DNA of 6,466 bases, taken from NCBI GenBank assembly GCA_028695395.1, contig JAQVJB010000079.1, positions 2,266 to 8,731 of the forward strand. Direction: 5' to 3'. Both the position numbers and the translations under genes were made by a program. Shown in pieces: positions 6,381-6,466 of this stretch. The notes below the pieces were generated by a model. The model did no database searches. It saw nothing but the letters and a program-made list of their open reading frames with translations, and was not told the DNA's origin. Every line of letters starts with the position of its first letter. Positions within the stretch are counted from its first letter, which is position 1. The stretch comes from Actinomycetota bacterium. GTDB lineage: Bacteria; Actinomycetota; Humimicrobiia; Humimicrobiales; Humimicrobiaceae.

Positions 6381-6466
6381 AAGAAAATAAATTTTTTAAG
6401 GGTTATTATTAGAAAATATTATTATCATACAGGTTTAGTGCGTTTAATATCTTATTAATATTTAAT

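Noticed and set aside
6381..6466. Promoter for the oxidoreductase gene
   Set aside because: TATGAT and TAATAT look like -10 boxes on the minus strand, but none has an acceptable -35 at 16-18 bp, so I do not call one.

Overview
The window is AT-rich bacterial DNA. Evidence for a bacterium is strong AGGAGG-type Shine-Dalgarno sites, a TTGCAT/TATAAT sigma-70-type promoter and a bacterial-type initiator tRNA. The gene content (a catabolic cluster of soluble enzymes) suggests a heterotroph, possibly an uncultured anaerobe, but nothing here fixes the phylum. Every gene I can support lies on the minus strand, so the biological reading order runs from high to low coordinates.

Positions 1-346 hold an initiator tRNA-Met gene (270-346) with its own promoter (373-401). 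Downstream of it is an unusual tandem structure. A 127-bp block that includes the last 21 nt of the tRNA is repeated exactly, 163 bp apart. Between the copies lies a compact 86-bp element (119-204) that starts and ends with inverted copies of the tRNA T-arm sequence. Each repeat also carries a perfect 13-bp hairpin. The array runs off the left edge of the window.

Positions 417-6369 hold six same-strand genes with short gaps (21, 29, 55 and 77 bp, and one 4-bp ATGA overlap), probably one operon. In transcription order they are: a Gfo/Idh/MocA NAD(P)-dependent oxidoreductase, an M24 creatinase/aminopeptidase-fold protein, an M20 amidohydrolase/peptidase, a NagB-like sugar-phosphate isomerase/deaminase, a cyclase-family (kynurenine formamidase-like) protein and a GNAT acetyltransferase. 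None has an evident signal peptide. Together they look like a cytoplasmic route that opens an amide or N-acyl bond, oxidises and isomerises or deaminates a sugar- or cyclitol-like core, and possibly opens a ring. The substrate is not known, and no transporter or regulator is inside the window.

The main oddity is that two neighbouring family members have lost canonical metal ligands. The M24 protein has Thr and Asn where the two Asp ligands should be. The cyclase-family protein has Ala and Tyr in place of the two His of HxGTHxDxPxH. The NagB-like protein also has an altered active-site motif. The cluster may therefore carry out chemistry different from what automatic family names would imply.

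The 97 bp upstream of the first gene (6370-6466) contain its Shine-Dalgarno but no promoter that I can assign with confidence. The operon may start there or continue from outside the window.
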